64,000 nt of DNA from assembly GCA_947095535.1 (NCBI GenBank), contig OX352774.1, positions 178,806,200 to 178,870,199 on the forward strand. The letters are read 5' to 3'. Positions within the stretch are counted from its first letter, which is position 1. The number at the start of each line of letters is the position of its first letter. Under the pieces are notes generated by a model that worked only from the letters and a program-made list of their open reading frames with translations, ran no database searches and was not told the DNA's origin. Of the stretch, positions 35,421 to 48,853 are shown one piece after another. The position numbers were made by a program, and so were the translations under genes. The DNA comes from Poecilobothrus nobilitatus (Eukaryota > Arthropoda > Insecta > Diptera > Dolichopodidae).

Positions 35421-35897
35421 GGCCTCCCAATAACAAATGGTTAAACTTGACCTCGTGCAATATCACAATACTGATACGGCCCAAAACCGATTTAAGACGT
35501 TCCAATGATCTGCTTTCTTTTAAAAGGGCAAATTTTGGAATGACAATGGTTATAATCACCGATTAGTGTCTAATAGGAAAGCACGACAAAAGACTTCGCT
35601 TATCCGCTAACGACTGTATAGTAGAGCATGCAAAGATGAAGAAGAGGGGAAAACGACTTTTCATCGCCTTTGCACATGCCTAGCCTTGTCGGCTACAAGA
35701 AACACCCATTTGGGGCAATATCCTTTCAACAATCTTAGCAGGTAAAAGTGTGAAAAGCATTCTTCGCTTTGCAAAAATCTCAAATTGGTTTTAAATGAGT
35801 ATGATAGAAAAGTTTCTATGTGGTATTACAATGGACCAAATATGTGGCACGTCTAAGTGTGCCTTTTCGGCAGCCACATTAACCTAACCTAACCTAA
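35421..35897 (+). mobile_element. 5'-truncated non-LTR retrotransposon with TAACC tail
   Basis: The final part of an RNase H-bearing LINE (I/LOA-like). It encodes 'TSCNITILIRPKTDLRRSND' (end of RNase H), then after a frame change 'RACKDEEEGKTTFHRLCTCL' with 'ALSATRNTHLGQYPF' (the Cys/His motif C-x2-C...H-x-L-C-x-C-P-A-L), then 'SVKSILRFAKISNWF' and a stop. A short 3' UTR includes GGTATTACAATGGACC and GTCTAAGTGTGCC and ends in (TAACC)n at 35880-35896. The G+C content is visibly higher than its surroundings, suggesting a younger insertion. Frameshifts show it is not functional. Confidence 0.75.
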
Positions 35898-38826
35898 GAC
35901 CTCTCATAGGAAGTACGTTTAATAATTTTAGTGTAATTAATTAATTTTTCATAATTTTCTTTCAATTAATAAAAACTTACTTAAAAAAACTTTTACTTAA
36001 TAAATATTAAAACTATAAATTTCATGTTTAATGGCGGCGATTGACGTCACTAAACCGACTTTAAATAATTTTCGTATATATATATAGAAATGCAACAAAA
36101 AAACATATTGTTTAAAAATAACAAAACTTAATTAATTAATTAATATATACTTTTTTTTATAATATTAAATTATACATTTATTATAAAATTATTAAATTTA
36201 AATGTATAGAAATAAATAAAGGCTTCAGAATTTACAAAATTTAATATTTTCGTTTGGAAAGCAATGCTAAACGGCCTACATTTGTAACTGTTCGCAAATA
36301 ATTTTTTTGCTATTTTAACATTAATAAAATTATTAGCTTTCTAACATAAATGTTTTTTGTATATCCGGTTCTAATATTTTTAATTTAATTTAAAAAAATT
36401 AATATTCGATATTTTCTTATTTTATCAAAAAAAAACTATCGAATTCTTCACTATACGCGCAACTCTCTACAATATATTCACACTTTTCTATACCACATTT
36501 TCTATGTATTTAAAAAAAAATTGCCTTTTTTTGTTTACTATAAAACTTAAGAAATGATAAGTTATATCTAATGGGTTTTTTGAGTGATGACACTTTTTGG
36601 CTAATTCCTTAATTCCTTAAATATATTTTTGAATATTATACCTATCTAATTTTTTGTTTGTTCAAGAAGTTTTTTATAATTTTTTGAAATTAAATAAAAA
36701 TGGTACAGAAAAAACTAAAAAATTATTCCCCCTATACCTATTCTTACCTTACCTTACCTTACGTTACCCAATTAAATTAATAGAAATTAAAAATTTTCAA
36801 AAATCTTTAAATATTTTATTCTTCAATGCAAACAAGTGACAGTATAACACTTTACCCTATAAAATGTACTTTAAAAATAAAATAAAAATGGAACAAACAA
36901 ATTGTTGAGAAAATTTAAAATCAAAATTATAAGTATTTTGATTATCATAATATTATGTAATAATCAAAAATATTTAAAAAATAAATAAAACTTATAACGC
37001 TTTAATTTGAACGTTTACAAAAGAAAACCTTAAATTAATCTTCACATGTAAACAAAATGCAAACCATACAAACAGTTTAAAAACTCATTAGTAAGAAAAA
37101 GACAAAAAAAAAAAAAAAAACTTATGACTACAAAATATGATGTGCCCATATGACATTGTAAGAAGGTCAATAAACATTATTAATTCAAAGATTTACGACA
37201 TTTTGTTGTAAAATTAATATCTGTTACGCGTTTTAATCAATTAATTTATTATTATTATTATTTTTTTTTTTTTTGTAATTTACATTTTCTATTTGTTGAC
37301 TCTTTTAATAATCAATTTAATGGTGATGCTGGAAATAATTTTAAAATATTATTATAGAGTCAATATCACAAATCATTTAAACGAAAAAAAAAAACACAAT
37401 TTGAATTATGAATTTATTTTTATCTCTCTCTCTCTCTCTCTCTCTCTTTTCCAATAATAATTGTATTGTAAATCATAAATATTATTTTTAAAATTCATTA
37501 ATAATTTTGATTGTTATTTTCTATATTTTTTTAATAAAATTGTTGAATTATTAATTATTTTATTTAAATTTTTCATTAAAAAACCATGAATTTGATTTGC
37601 TTAAAGAAATTATTGAATTTTGTTTTTTTTTTTAACATGATAATATGTATAACAGCTTTTAGAAGACATCTCAGATGCGATAAATTAATTTTAGCTATAA
37701 TTGAAAAGTATCTTTTTGAAGTGTCGCATGACCAAGAGGCATTCGTCTAAGAAACCAAAGAAATTGACTGACTCGGTGATCTCCTGTGATAAACGAACGT
37801 CTCATGTATAGTTAGGTGCACAATGAATCATAGGGCCTAGTTGTAAAGATAATTGTTTACTACTCCTGCCAAACAACAACAGAAAAAAAGTTTTTAAACT
37901 GATATTAGGGATTATTTTTCATTACCTGTAATAGTTATTTTGTGAGCTGATGATGTATATATGTATGTATGTGTGAAGAAAAAAAATTTTTTTTTATAAT
38001 TTTTGATGTTGTCCTTTGATCCAATAAAATAACGCCCCTGTATTATTAAGAATTAAGAGTCGTTGGTTTTTTATCTGAAAAAGAGGAATTTATAAGTTAT
38101 TTAATAAAAACAAAAAATAATTTTAATCAATTTTAAAGTATTAATTAAATTACAAAAAGAATTGACAACCTTAGTAACTAATTTAAAAAATTTATCTTTT
38201 TATTTTGAGCTTTAATTTTCTATCGAAATGGAACTTAACCTCACAGAATTTAATTCTATGTCATGATGAGACAATATGCCAATTGCAAAAGAAATTAAGA
38301 AACGTCGACGTTAAGAACGTAATTTTTTGTAAGATAAAGCCCAGAATGAGTTTTAATCCCAATGGGCTTTATTCACAGCTTCAATTTTTCTTTGTCTGTT
38401 TTCTCCTTAATACTGAGATAAAAATTGTTTTTTTTTTCGAAGTATTAGATTTCTCATAGGAGGATGTATATAGATTTATTTTTACTGAGTTTTTGGATAA
38501 TTAGTTATAGACAAATTCATATATTCTTCATTAGATTTTTGTTTTTTTAAAAATCTTTAATGCTAATCATGTTTTAGGTGAATTTAAATTCCGTGGTAAT
38601 ATATTTTATAATTTTTTATTTTCGGTTATAATTCTAAAGTTAAACATATTATGTACGGAGAAGGCGATTAAATGGTAGACTTTTAATGAAACAACTCTGT
38701 ACTGTTAATTATAAAGGTATATTATGTATTTGATTTCAAAAAGTTTGTAATTTAAGATTAAAATTAATTTAATAATATTGAATCGTGAAAATTTAAAATA
38801 ACTGTAAAATTTATTTAATTCTTAAT
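35898..38826. other. A/T-rich non-coding DNA with small microsatellites
   Basis: Contains an (ACCTT)n array (about 36749-36765) and a (TC)n run (about 37427-37447). A less A/T-rich block at 37690-37880 includes GGTGCACAATGAATCATAGG then GCCTAG, which loosely resembles the 3' UTR of the LINE at 35.4 kb, and CTCCTGCCAAACAACAAC. It may be a worn LINE 3' end but has no readable protein. No gene seen elsewhere. Confidence 0.5.
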
Positions 38827-38935
38827 TTGTACCTTTCATTCTTTTTAAATGGGGTTTCCGTAGTTCGGCCTTTAAGTAACATTAGATTATAATAATTATT
38901 TTTTCGCTGTTTATTTAAATTTTTGTCTGTCAAAA
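38827..38935 (+). repeat. Dispersed direct repeat pair, copy A
   Basis: About 110 bp shared with 39863-39974 in the same orientation: TTGTACCTTTCATTCTTTTT, AAATGGGG, CGTAGTTC, TTTAAGTAACATT, then TTTATTTAAATTTTTGTCTG. Copy B has TAGTTCAGTAG, which fits a pol III A box, but neither copy has a B box. Confidence 0.6.
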
Positions 38936-39862
38936 TTCAAACTGCTGCTTTATTGCATTTTCTCCAAACTGTGATGTGAATCATTTCTTCTACATTGCTT
39001 AACAAGATGAAATCACTTTAATCAAACTGAATAAATTGTTAAACAAATACTAATAATTTAAATAAGACTTTTAAATTTTAATCTAAAATAAACGCATATT
39101 AGTTAAGTTTTCTGTATATATTAAATAAACAATTTTTTGAATCGTTTCAACATATTATGTCCGTTTTGTTTTTTTTCTGGTACTTAAAATTTTTCAAAAA
39201 CAATTTTTTATCTTAAATCTACAATATTTAATCTAATAAATCTATTCTCAGAGTTGATATAAAATAAGTATAGTTAATTCTTTTTTTTTTTTTGTTATTA
39301 ACCAAATGCCAGTTATATAGTAATAAAAAATGAAAAGAAAAAAATTTCCGTAAAAAGAAAATCGAGTTTTCCATCTTACGTAATACAAAAATATATAAAA
39401 AAAAAAAAAAAAACATTTAAAATGTTGGCGCCAGTAATAGTTATGTTTATTTTTTTTTTATTGTATGATTTTTTTTCCTTTTCATTGAGATTATCTAGAA
39501 ACCAGTTACCTAATGTACCAAAATTTAACATTTATGTGCAACACTGAAAATGCATCGTTACATTGAACAAAAAAATGAGCTTGATTAGTTAAATAAAACA
39601 CTACTGTAAGGTCCAATAAAAGAATAATTATTAATCGTATATATACGTATATCATTATTGGTTTAATTAATCGGTATTTTTCATTTTTCGTATCGGTATC
39701 AGTTCATTTTCAACATCTATAGTTTTAAAATTTATTTAAAGTAAAAATCTAAAATTTTCTTTAATCAGCCGGTAGTATTCAGATTAATGTAACAGTTTAA
39801 TGTCTTGGACCTCTTGGATAGTTGTTGATAAAATTTTGTTAATTCTACTCTTTATTGTATAT
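38936..39862. other. A/T-rich non-coding DNA
   Basis: No gene seen. The minus-strand ORF at 39228-39416 is poly-Phe/Lys low complexity. Confidence 0.6.
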
Positions 39863-39974
39863 TTGTACTTTTCATTCTTTTTAAATGGGGCTTTCGTAGT
39901 TCAGTAGTTTAAGTAACATTTGATTGGATAAATTGTTTTTTTTTTGCTCTTTATTTAAATTTTTGTCTGTCAAA
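39863..39974 (+). repeat. Dispersed direct repeat pair, copy B
   Basis: Second copy of the 38827-38935 repeat, about 1 kb downstream, same orientation. Similarity begins at TTGTACTTTTCATTCTTTTT and ends at TTTTTGTCTGTCAAA; the flanks differ. Confidence 0.6.
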
Positions 39975-42900
39975 CGCTTAACTAGAATAAAAATTATATT
40001 TTAGAACTGTCAAATAAATAATAAAGAAATAGGTATGTTATAAACATAAAATAATATTTATAACACATTTAAATTAGTTTAAAATACTTACAAATTGGAA
40101 TTGGCAACAGTAAAAAAATAAATAAAAATATGAATTTCATTCAATGACGGTATCAGTTGGAAATAAATGCTCATGTTGTGAGTAATGAAACATATAGCAA
40201 ACGCAGCAAGACACATTGTTGCAGAAACATTATGACAATTTTAACTGCATGTTGTCAGTAATTTTTTTTTCTTTCTGATATTTTGATTGGAAAGAGGAAA
40301 GCGGAATATAAATTTGTTTATGACTGGAAACTATTTTGTTTTTCTTTTTTAAATAAAATAAACATGAGCATAAAAATTTACAATAAAGACGCCGTGAAAC
40401 CATGATTTTCTTCAAGACTAGTGTTAGTGCACTAATTTTAACACATTTTTTTATTTACATTCATAAATCAAAAAAAAAAAAAAAAAATTTATCGTTGTTG
40501 ACGAAAATGTATAGAAATATGTTGAAGTATTTTGTAAAAAAATTATGTTGCATTTTTAATTTTTTTTTTTGTTTTTTGAAAGGACGATTTTTCCTTATTG
40601 TTAAATTTAGAGAAATGTATGTAAACGTTGGTTCTGAAGTTGTAACTCGTTGTAGCAAGTACATTTTAGTCTTAAGTATTTTATCACAAATGCATATGTG
40701 CTTATTTTGTTCGATTTTATTTGATTTCTATATGAGTTAAAACTAAAGCAATATACTTTTATTAAAAAAAAAAGATTTATTTATAACAGATATTAAATAT
40801 TAATTTTCCAATTTTCGAAAATTTTAATTTTGATTCCTTAAATTCTAAAGGTGGTCTTGATATTTTCCATTTCATCATATCAAATTATGTTCTTTTTGTT
40901 ATGAGGATCAGTGGAAAATTTCAAAAATCATTTAGAGAAATTTGCACATGATTCTATTGGTACTTAATATTAAATTCTAACCAACCAAAACCAACCTCTT
41001 TTAGGTTGATACCTTTAATACAAATTACAGTTTGGTTTATTGACTAAAGATTTGAGAAGATTTTTCCTTACTCTTAAAGATTACGTAGGACATTTTCAAG
41101 TGAATTTTTGAAGAAGATTTTAATGTTCTTCTTAAACTTTACTAAATCGTACATATATGAGTTGCTAATTTTAAGGATCACATTCAATTCACAAACGCTA
41201 CCTGCTCTTCAAAAACGAATTTTCAAAAGCTGTGTTATCCATATATTTTTATCTGTATCTCCGTCTTAATCTTACTGAGATGAATTGAAAGTGCAATCTT
41301 AAAGTTAGAATATTATTTATACTATCTTGTGCTTATAATGTATTGTATTTATAAATGTTTACAAATAAACCTTAAAAATACATTTTTTTTACACATTCAT
41401 ATTATAAATTTTTAGTTATTTCAGAAATATTGAAATGAAATTTGCAATATTATTTTAATTTTATATTTTTTAGTTTTTATTTTCAATATTGACTTAATTC
41501 AATATATTAAGTTAATATAGGTATGTTACTATTGTATCCTGTACCATTAACAAACAAATAAAAATAAAATTCTTCACATTTACATAATATGAAAAATATA
41601 TTTTCCCATTTGAAACTAATTTTCTTTTTTTTTTTTAACATGCAAACACAAAAAAAAAAAAAAACAAAAAAAAAAATTCAAATAAAAATTTCCCACTGCA
41701 GAGAAAACAAAACTATTAAAAATAATTTTTCCAAAAAGAAAATATGTATAAACAAATACACATATACTCACAACTATTCAAAACAAAAGTTAAAAAGTTA
41801 GTAATCATAAAAAAAATATAAAAATCAAAAGAACAAAAAAAAAAAAAAAAATATTGAAAAGGAAAGAAAATTTTTAAGAAATTTTTTTTTTACCAGTATG
41901 TATGTACAAGAAAAAATGTATTTTTTTATGAATATCAAACCTTATTTTTTGTTTCTTTCATTTTTCTACTTGTTTTTTCCTCTATACTTATCTTATTCTT
42001 TTGTTTATTTTCTTAAAATTTATTCGTCCTTTTTATTTAAAAGAAATTTTTTCTGTTTTATAATTTTTTTTTTGTATACTTTTTTCCGCATCCTATTTTT
42101 TTTTTTTTGTTTTTTCGTTATTTGCTTTTTGTTTGTGTGTTACCGTTGTTAAAAATAAATTTACTGGAATTTTAAAAAAGTAATACCACCCTTTATTTAA
42201 TAATGTTATTGAAAATATAAATATCATTTTCATTCAGTACTTATTGTTTTTTTTTTTTTTTTTCATCTTCTATCAAACATTTAATTTTACAGTACCAATG
42301 AAAAAAGAACAAAAAAAATGTGTATTAAGCGGTTTACACACTATTTCAAATTCAAGCTAACTATATTTTACATAGGTGATTTTTCCATTGTTATTTTAGA
42401 TATATTTAAAGCTTAACTAAACTTTAACTAATATATTTTTATATGATTATTTTGAAATTAGAATTAACATTAAAAATCTAAGATCCATAAATTGTTATAT
42501 TTAGATTTGTTTCAATAGTCCAGTTTGCAGCTAAAGTTTTTCTTTATTATCGTTTATTAAAGTTTTTCTTTATTTCGCTTATCGTTTATTGATTTTTTTA
42601 ATGCTGATTTTTTCAAAAAAAAAAACAAGCAATTTTATTAGATACACACAAATAGATGCAAAAGCAACTGCATGCGTAACTTTTAATTTTAACTGCGTAA
42701 TGTGAGAATCAATCTATTAATATGAACCATTCAAATTTGTAGTATGTCGAAACTATACACGAATACAAAAAAAAAAGAATAAAATAAAAAAACAAAAAAA
42801 AATAAACCATTGATGAAACAATTGAAAAAAGGATTCTTTAGAAAAAAAAAAATGTTTAAAAAAATACACCCAATTGTGTAAATGAAAGAAAAAAAAATCA

Positions 42901-43820
42901 ACAAAATATTCTAAAAGAAAAAAAAAAATTTATAATGTAACAATAATATAAATAAAATATGAGAATATTAGACTTACAAATTTACATTTTACTTAAGAAT
43001 AAAAGTAGAGTGTCCTATGAGAAATGTTGGATAAGATGCGGAGTACTTAAGTAGGGTTTGAGTATGTATATAAAACTAAATAGGATCGTTGGATTTTTAA
43101 ACTCTTGATTTTAAAAGGCTTGGCAGATATATTTAATGTTGTTTGTGGCAATTTACATATATGTATTCGAAATATTTGATTTTTACTCATTGTACACCCT
43201 GTAAACATTTATACTGTTTATTTAAATATTGAGTAAAAAAAGTGAAAGAATTTCAATGTTTGAAAAGGAAACTTTTCAATGAAAAAAATCGTATCTAATA
43301 AATGTACTATGTAAGACATATGTATGTTTTTTTTTTCTCCACTTATTTTATTTGTAATAAAATTTATAATGGATAGGTGGAAAATATTGAATACAAAGAA
43401 AAACAAGCTTTTCAACAATGAATATTTTATAATAGAAAAGTGGCATCAATAGAAACAATTTTTAACTAAAAGTAGTTATAAAATATTCAATTGGGTTTTT
43501 ACTTCATTTTGTACAAAAAAAAAATGTAAAATGCATTTGAAAATTTCAAAAGTAAGTCTTTAATTTAAAACAAGGCTGTATTATGTAAAAACAAAAAGGT
43601 TTTTAAAAGTTAACATTTCAGAAGGACCATAAAAAGCCTTGTGGAATTATGACTATTTTTACATTAAAATTTATATTTTTTTTTTTTTGAATAATTTATG
43701 TAACAAAACAATTGTGATAAATCCGGACATAATTCCTTTAATCTAAAGGAAACTCTATATAAGTAAAAAAGTAAGTTAACCAATGTACTAATCTAATATT
43801 GGAGCTTTAATTTTTATATC
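39975..43820. other. A/T-rich non-coding DNA
   Basis: No gene seen. Several ORFs (40402-40740, 41589-41801, 41898-42152, 43218-43418) are driven by poly-A/poly-T. The longest, 112 codons at 40402-40740, ends in a less biased stretch ('EMYVNVGSEVVTRCSKYI') that I do not recognise. It is not called a gene. Confidence 0.55.
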
Positions 43821-44380
43821 TTAACTATGACAAATTTGATTCCTAATATCTCTTAAATAGAGAGAAGTACAAATTATTTTAATAATATGATTACTTATGC
43901 TGATGTTCATTTTCCGCACAAAAAGTACTTCTCCGGAACTCAAACGATATTCACTTACTATAGCGCAGTATTGAAACATGCAGAATTCTAACGGAACATT
44001 TCGAGTACTGTGTGGGTTCAGTAAAGTAGTATCACACCGGAACTGATTTGTCATTATTGGTTCAGTAATATTTATTATATTCACTTATTCCTTATTTAAA
44101 TATAAAATTTGTAATCAGCACTGAAACAGTACTGATTTGGTACTGAATAGGAATACTGAAATCTGCTACAACACATTTAGATTTTGAGTTCCTTATAAAG
44201 TCTCTAATCAGCATCTAATTGTGGAGATGAGTATTGAATTCTGAATTTCAACAAACTTCGATTTTATGTTCCTTATAAGTATCTAATTGTGAAGATAAAT
44301 CGCATTTATATTAACGATACTTATACTGAAGGTTTTCAAAATTGCAATACATATAGAATACACAATATCAATACTGTACT
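43821..44380. repeat. Degenerate repeat region
   Basis: Somewhat less A/T-rich. A unit containing GATTTT(G/A)(A/T)GTTCCTTATAA and ATCTAATTGTG(G/A)AGAT occurs at 44180 and 44260 (about 80 bp apart). Variants of TACTGAA / GTACTGA recur between 44040 and 44160. No coding sequence recognised; the 87-codon minus ORF at 43821-44084 has no familiar motif. Confidence 0.35.
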
Positions 44381-44898
44381 TAAAATTGTTAAGCGGATTT
44401 CTTAATGACTATGTCAAAGTTCTCAATATCTTTAGATCATTTTCTTTTCAATATTTGACTTTTCTGAATGAAAGCATTCCGAAGATACGGGGGAATCAAA
44501 ATCTTGCAAATTTTTTTTACATAACAGAAAATTTTCATTCTAAATTTGAAAAATTACATAATTACTAGGCGCCTTTGTAGCTGGTATAAATATGTATATT
44601 TATATTATTGGGAGTTTTGAATTAGATCAACTTTTGAAGACTGTTATATTCGAATTCTCAAATAATATACAGACAAACGCTCATACATAAATACAAACAA
44701 TTTAATAGAGAAGCACAAAACCAAACTAAATTTACTTACCGAATTATTTGAGTTTTGAAGAGACATACTGATCATACATACATATATAGATACTTACATA
44801 TCAATAATGTCATAACAAGTAACATGTGGCTAAAAACTACTAAAATATAATTATAGATTATATTGATTTCAAAAGGTGACAAAAATAAGCTTGACATT
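44381..44898. other. A/T-rich non-coding DNA
   Basis: No gene seen; ordinary A/T-rich sequence. Confidence 0.55.
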
Positions 44899-45172
44899 TT
44901 TAGATTGCAAAAATATTGAGCAGAACTCGAGATATAATCATTTCAAAATAAGACTTCTTCCAATTTTAAGAGGGCGTAGCTTCTTAATGTAATCATTAGA
45001 GTTACATAAAAAATTTCTTCCATATAGTTACATATTTATGGTTAAAATTTCTTTGCTTCATTATTATCAGTATATAAGTTGGGTAAACAGATGAATGAAA
45101 GAAACAGAGAAACGAAACAGAATGAAAGAGAATGAAACAGAGTGAAACTAATAACAAACTTTTCCAAAATGT
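44899..45172 (-). repeat. GTCC dispersed repeat, reverse-oriented diverged copy
   Basis: Read on the minus strand it has CATTTTGGAAAAGTTTGTTA then TTAGTTTCACTCTGTTTCA, where the GTCC array is replaced by TTTC/CATT-type repeats, and continues to TTCTGCTCAATATTTTTGCA (the family's TTCTGCTTAAGATTTTTTCA). Order and orientation match the first third of the family. Confidence 0.55.
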
Positions 45173-45458
45173 TTTCTTTTTTTTTTTTTTAGAAATGTTT
45201 TAAAAATTAAAATGTCAATTTAATAAATATTTGGTTACAACAGAACCCATTATTAGTAATTGGCAGAGAGGGGGGAAAAAAACCCTTAAAAAGGAAATGG
45301 ATAATAGAACCAAAGCGGTAGTAATTAATATAAAATAAAAACTTTTGCACCTTTAACCTAAATTTCAATTAAAACTTTTTTAAATTTAAACAGTTTAAAT
45401 CTTTTATTAGAAATGAACTGAAATTTAATATCCCAGATTATAGCTATATAATACATAA

Positions 45459-45652
45459 TTTTTTTTTTTTTCTTTTTTTTTTTAGTTTATCCCCCTGCCA
45501 CATAAATGTGACAAGGAAATTACAAAGTATTTTCTTTTCAGGTGTGGCTGTTGTAAGGGGAAATTTGTGTGGTAAGTGAGGTATTCGAAGTTTGAACTCA
45601 CACTATCTCCTTGTTTTCAGCATATTTTATAAGCTCATATCCACTAGGGCCA
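45459..45652 (-). repeat. tRNA-derived SINE, older copy
   Basis: A diverged, apparently near full-length copy of the SINE at 51995-52177 in the same orientation. Poly-T (tail complement) lies at 45459-45482. The body shares CTGCCACATAAATGTGA then AGGAAATTACA, GTGTGGCTG and GTAAGGGG, and the head shares AGCATATTTTATAAGCTC and CCACTAGGGCC. Short CATAAT sequences flank both ends and may be the remains of a target duplication. Mutations in the A and B boxes suggest it no longer transcribes. Confidence 0.75.
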
Positions 45653-47290
45653 TAATATATTGAATAGAAAAGAAAATATTAAATTTTTATTAGATCCGCT
45701 TTACATTTTCAATTCCAATATTGTTGAAATAAAGTTTAATTTTGAAAAATTGAAATTTTTTCTTTTCAATATTGTAAAATCCTTAGAGAAAAAGAAAATT
45801 TCAACAAGTAATAAATTTATTCTGTAAATAAAAAAAAAAAATTAGTTATTAGTTATTAGTTATACTAATAAAAACTACCGCAATTAAACTACAAATTCTT
45901 TTTTTTTGTATGAGTTCGTACCTTTCGAATTTAAAATCGAAAGCATAGAAAAAAAAAAACACCAATAATAAATGATGATAATTTTAATTTGATTTTTCGT
46001 ACTATATCCTATAAAATTCTGCCGCAAACATTTCAATTTAGGTTTCCTTCATTTTTTTAATGTATTACGGTAACAACACAATTGTGTTCATGTATTCACT
46101 TAGAGTTGATAAAAAATTATCAGATTATTATTTTTATTTCATCTACAAATAAAATATACGCAAAAGTAAGCACATGCATACGTATATAAACAAACATGAA
46201 TTATGATAGGTACCTATTTTTTTTTTTTTGTGTAGCAGGATATGTGTGTCAAATAAAGATAACAAAAAAAAAAAAAAAATCATAACATAACAAAAGAGTA
46301 TTAAAGTTTTGAATTCCAAAAGGATCTCAAATAAACACACTTGAAAAGAAATTTTTTAACAAAAACCATGTTATAAAATTTACCAATATTACTATAGGAT
46401 TTATCAAATGTTAAATTGGTTAAAAAGAGATTAAAAACAATTAAAATGCAAGATAGCTTTATAGCGATTTATAAATAATATCTCGTTTCCACTCTTATAA
46501 AGAGCATACGATAACTATTAAATCCCAAATGATTCATTTAGTCATATGACTAAACTTCAGGTTTTTGAATCATTATTTTGGTTACGTTGATTACTCGGTT
46601 TTAGGTACTTATTATATATAAAATACTATAAAACGCAAAATATTATATTTGTGAGTGCCATCTATGCTATATATTATTTTCATTTATTTTATTATACGAC
46701 ATACAATACGATATAAATATTACGATATAAATTACTAGATATACTACTATTGAATATGATCCAGACACATTTTGATTAAAAGGACGATGACTTAATCACC
46801 ATACTCTCGGTCAGATAAATTAACAGATTCCAGTTTTAACCCATTAGTATCTAAAAAAAATTCAAATCATATTAAAAACTTAAATAACAAATCATTACAT
46901 TAAATTATTTTCTGTCCTTACATTCCATTCTTACTATGAAATTAAGTTTTTTTTTCCCCCGCAGAATATTCTCATTGTAACTGCCAACAAAAGAAAATGA
47001 AAATTACATACAACTGAAAATTCTACCAACAAACCATGCAACACAACACTTTAAAGACAATGAAAATAAAAACGTAAAAAAAAGGATGAGTGGATCAAAA
47101 AGAATTTCTGGAGCGTATATTAGGCAAAAAATGATGGATGAATATTTTTCTGTAGGGATTTCTTTTTTTTTTTCTTTTTATGATAAATTATTAAAAAAGG
47201 ACATGATTTTTTTTTTCCATTTCTTTCTTTCAATTTTACGTTTTTGTTTTTTTTTTTTTTGTTTTTGTAGCATATTTAAAAAAAAAATAA
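45653..47290. other. A/T-rich non-coding DNA
   Basis: No gene seen. A triplicated TTAGTTATTAG motif lies at about 45842-45863. The ORF at 47086-47313 starts with a non-repetitive stretch ('SGSKRISGAYIRQKMMDEYF') but is otherwise poly-Phe; it is not called. Confidence 0.55.
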
Positions 47291-47822
47291 AATCTAAAAA
47301 ATTTGCCTATTAGTTTCGTTCTGTCCGTTCGTCTGTTTACAAAATATCTATAGCATTTATATATTATGTTTTATACGAGTATAAAAAAAAAAAAAATATT
47401 TATAAAATTGTACTTCCTTTATATTTTCGGAAAACTTTTACGTAGAATCCTAAAATTTTTATGAAAAAAACTTCTTTTGAAATTATTAGCATAAGTTATC
47501 TAACAAAAAATGTTTGTACTGTCCCTGTTTAAAAGTGGTTATTAGTGATCAAAGCCGATAATTCTCTATTTTTAGACACTTGGTAAATTTATCGTCACAG
47601 TAAGATGTCAACGGTAAAGTTTCAATATTATATTCTAAAATTTCTTATCAGTTTTTCTTATAAGGTTATCTTAAAACTGCAAAACGTGTATCTTGAATAC
47701 ATAAAAAATTCGAAAAAAAATTCAAAATTTTAATACAAAAGTAGTCACAATTCTAAAATACTTTTTATTGTCTTCTTGAAAATGTGTCCTTTAAAAACCA
47801 TTGGTTTTGCTTACTGTCTTGT
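47291..47822 (+). repeat. GTCC dispersed repeat, diverged copy
   Basis: Begins GCCTATTAGTTTCGTTCTGT then CCGTTCGTCTGTTTACAAAA. Middle contains ATAATTCTCTATTTTTAGACAC-like sequence in two parts, and the end has AAAATGTGTCCTTT then AAAACCATTGGTTT. Strongly diverged but collinear with the family. Confidence 0.65.
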
Positions 47823-48735
47823 TTTTTTTTTCTGGATGGTAGGTACTATACTGTTCTTGTTGTTGATTTTAAAAAATGATAAGTGTGAAAATTGAGTTGA
47901 ATTTTTTCTTTTTTCTTATATTTTTTGTTTTTTTTTTTTTACTTTGTATTCCTTTTGTTATCCTGAATCTCAATTTACTTAACTTACTCAAGTTCCTCAT
48001 ACGTTATTTTTTTAGCAACTCCGATTTTATGTAACAATCTGAAAGGATAAATAATAGAAGAATTTTAATATTAACAAATAGATTTTTTATATGTTGTAGT
48101 GAGAAATTAGTTTGAGGTATTATGGAGAGAAAAAATTAAATGAAAGGATAATAAAAGAAAATGGATTCAAAGTATGAGAAAAATAACAAATGAATGGACA
48201 TCATGATTTTAATAAATTATTTGTAGATTCATATATACTTATTCATTTTTTTTTTTATCTTTTTCTGTTTCTTATGTTTTTATTTTCGTTGCTGTTTCAA
48301 TAAATTACAAATAAAACATAATTTTTTAATTAATGATTAAATTTCAGAAAAAACAAAACAAATAATACAAAAGATATACAAATAAAAACGCGTAATTAAA
48401 TTAAAAATACATTATGAATTTCGCATTTTACGTAATGTGTAATTAAGTAATATCATTCCCATTTAAAGGCCAAAATTTTTCATCAATATTAAATGTATGA
48501 TGATGCATATTCATTTTAACTTATAATTCTGGTAAATAAAAATGAGTAAATAAAATGAGTAGAGAAAAATTTGAATAAAGTTAAAATAATCCTATAATTT
48601 TATAGTCATAATTTAATTCTTGTCTGGTTTTTATTTATCTTATCCTTTTTTTTTCTTAAAGGAATTGTATTAAAATTATAATGTATTATTATAGTCTTTT
48701 TCAAGTACCGTTAGAATATGAGTCACAATATAATG
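47823..48735. other. A/T-rich non-coding DNA
   Basis: No gene seen. Confidence 0.6.
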
Positions 48736-48853
48736 GGTCGAATTTGAGCGTGAACTTAAATCTTAGCTTTTCAAACAAAATGTACACTTAAACTCGTAGT
48801 TTTTGTATGAAAATGTGAGATTTGAGTTAAAGTTCAATTTTATATATTAGACC
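48736..48853. mobile_element. Hairpin MITE, second copy
   Basis: Inverted ends: left GGTCGAATTTGAGCGTGAAC then TTAAATCT; right (reverse complement) GGTCTAATATATAAAATTGA then ACTTTAACTCAAATCTCAC. The central CTCGTAGTTTTTGTATGAAAA is close to the 51.8-kb copy. No ORF. Confidence 0.5.

Noticed and set aside
35880..35896. (CCTAA)n resembling the insect telomere repeat TTAGG
   Set aside because: Only about three units, placed exactly after the 3' UTR of a LINE with a readable C terminus; it is better explained as that element's 3' tail.
40402..40740. 112-codon ORF, one of the longest on the plus strand
   Set aside because: Largely Phe/Lys/Leu low complexity with poly-A and poly-T inside; no recognisable motif, no splice or promoter evidence.
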